The notes under the pieces: model-generated | Told to the model about the DNA's origin: nothing | Seen by the model: only the letters and a program-made list of their open reading frames with translations | The model's database searches: none | Position numbers and translations under genes: made by a program | Shown: piece after piece, positions 62,891 through 64,000 of the stretch | How positions within the stretch are numbered: the first letter of the stretch is position 1 | Layout of the letters: every line of letters starts with the position of its first letter | NCBI RefSeq assembly: GCF_037975245.1 | Contig: NC_092578.1 | Location: forward strand, 14,926,321-14,990,320 | Source of the DNA: Apostichopus japonicus | Lineage: Eukaryota; Echinodermata; Holothuroidea; Aspidochirotida; Stichopodidae | Direction: 5' to 3' | Length of the DNA stretch: 64,000 bases

Positions 62891-64000
62891 GCGTGCAACT
62901 TATTGTCACGTAAGGTTTATACCAATCTCCTCATTTCAAATCATATCGAAAGTTTCAATGTGTGTGTGATTGGGTGGGGGAGGGGGGTGAAGTGGAGGAA
63001 AAGAAGGATGTGCTTGTCCCCTTCTCGGACATTCAAATTCGTTTCGATGTAATTGGGACTGAAATAAGTGTACGGTCATTGCGATACACCGATATTTCTT
63101 GTAAAGAAATATATATATATATATATATATATATAGAAAAGAGAGTTCCCCGCCGACAAAGACTAACAGCTTCAATGGAAATATATCTCAGTAATTATGA
63201 AATGAAAAATATATCTTATCACAAATGAATATCATGTTAAAGGAGGGTAAGACGTTGCCAAAAAGCGATTACCAAAAACCATGAAAATATGTACGAAAAT
63301 CTCGCTCTGTTTGGCTCCAAACGTTAGCAGTGCTATCCCACTGTCACACACTAAATATATCATATCGTGATTGATAGGCCATTCGTTTCCACACTGCCTG
63401 CAGGGGTAGCAGCCAACGAAACAACCCACTATGAGTGTCACAACAGTTGCGCGACAGACGATGGTCACTATCGTTCTAACATTGTAATAGCAGGTTACTT
63501 CTGCGGAGCTAGCTCGATTAGACTGCTAATGCTATCAGCCCAGAACAAATAATAATGTTGACAGTATAGGCAAGATTCCAACCTACATTCTTATTTTATT
63601 TGACTGCGAACATGGGACCATCAATATCATCAAGACATAATGAACGCTTTGGTAAAGTTGTATGTCTACAGTGTGTTTCAGTTCAATTTAGGTCTATATA
63701 GGCGACGCGATACTGCCTATAGCCTAGCCTATTTACCGCTGGCATATATAAGACTACCAAATTTCCATAGAAGAAGACAGATTAACGTTGTTATAATAAA
63801 GTATAGCTTATTTGTTATGAGTCTTAAGTTCGGAGTAGTAGTGGTAACTACACTGTACAAGCTCATACATTCGATGCACAATGTAATTCGCGGAACTGCG
63901 CATCAGACTGTGTCGACCTTTGACCTTCTACAACGCTGCTTGTTTGAAAAGAAGGGAGAGGTCTACACGCATACTTGAATATAACCGTGTTGTCCACAAG
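62891..64000. other. Unannotated stretch to window end
   Basis: (TA)n at 63110-63135. A 112-codon plus frame (63640-63978) has no recognisable domain, signal peptide or repeat, and is left uncalled. Confidence 0.5.

Noticed and set aside
63640-63978. 112-codon plus frame near window end
   Set aside because: Composition and motif search by eye give nothing; no splice or promoter evidence.

Overview
The window looks like intergenic or intronic DNA from a eukaryotic nuclear genome. It is AT-rich, with dozens of (TA)n microsatellites, many pure G or C runs of 11-18 bases, tRNA-derived SINEs, hAT-type miniature transposons and several minisatellites. I found no convincing protein-coding gene, no rRNA and no intact tRNA. 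Every open frame is short, or is a translation of simple repeat. The repeat mix (hAT ends reading CAGGGGCGGATCC or CAGTGGCG, tRNA-headed SINEs, many TAGGCCTA-like words) suggests a marine invertebrate, perhaps an echinoderm or other non-vertebrate deuterostome. That assignment is inference and weak.

Layout. 1-9 kb: mostly unique AT-rich DNA with one minus-strand SINE (about 1.24-1.39 kb), a tRNA-like relic (4.1 kb) and a 0.7 kb AGT triplet array. 8-15 kb: two old repeat families, each present twice, a tRNA-headed retroposon (12.3-12.9 kb) and G-rich transposon fragments. 18-25 kb: a SINE fragment, a 115 bp block duplicated on both sides of (TA)n arrays, a cluster of TGACGTCA sites next to a possible 32-residue membrane micro-ORF, a G-quadruplex tract and a decayed tandem repeat. 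26-29 kb: a complete 457 bp hAT-type MITE with a perfect 8 bp target duplication, then a 0.7 kb G/A-rich minisatellite. 36-37 kb: a tRNA-headed SINE, directly followed by a second tRNA-like head joined to a complete hammerhead ribozyme. 37.5 kb: a 19 bp CpG-rich tandem repeat. 39.1-41.5 kb: a large minisatellite (26 bp units, about 77 copies) with 14 copies of a perfect 24 bp palindrome. 41.8-43.7 kb: overlapping hAT-type termini and a foldback MITE. 46-60 kb: several independent tandem repeats, including one with an exact DR1 nuclear-receptor-type site and one with alternating 120 bp units, plus a second hammerhead-like motif at 55.7 kb. 62 kb: a foldback structure.

The strongest biological content is RNA and repeat biology, not protein coding. 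The arrangement at 36.50-36.64 kb (Pol III-type A box, degenerate B box, type I hammerhead with a palindromic minimal stem III) resembles the SINE-like hammerhead retroposons known from schistosomes and the hammerheads of Penelope-like elements. The 55.7 kb motif may be a diverged relative. The other repeats show birth and decay of satellites: an old, diverged edge next to a homogenised core in the 39-41 kb array, and higher-order units in three arrays.
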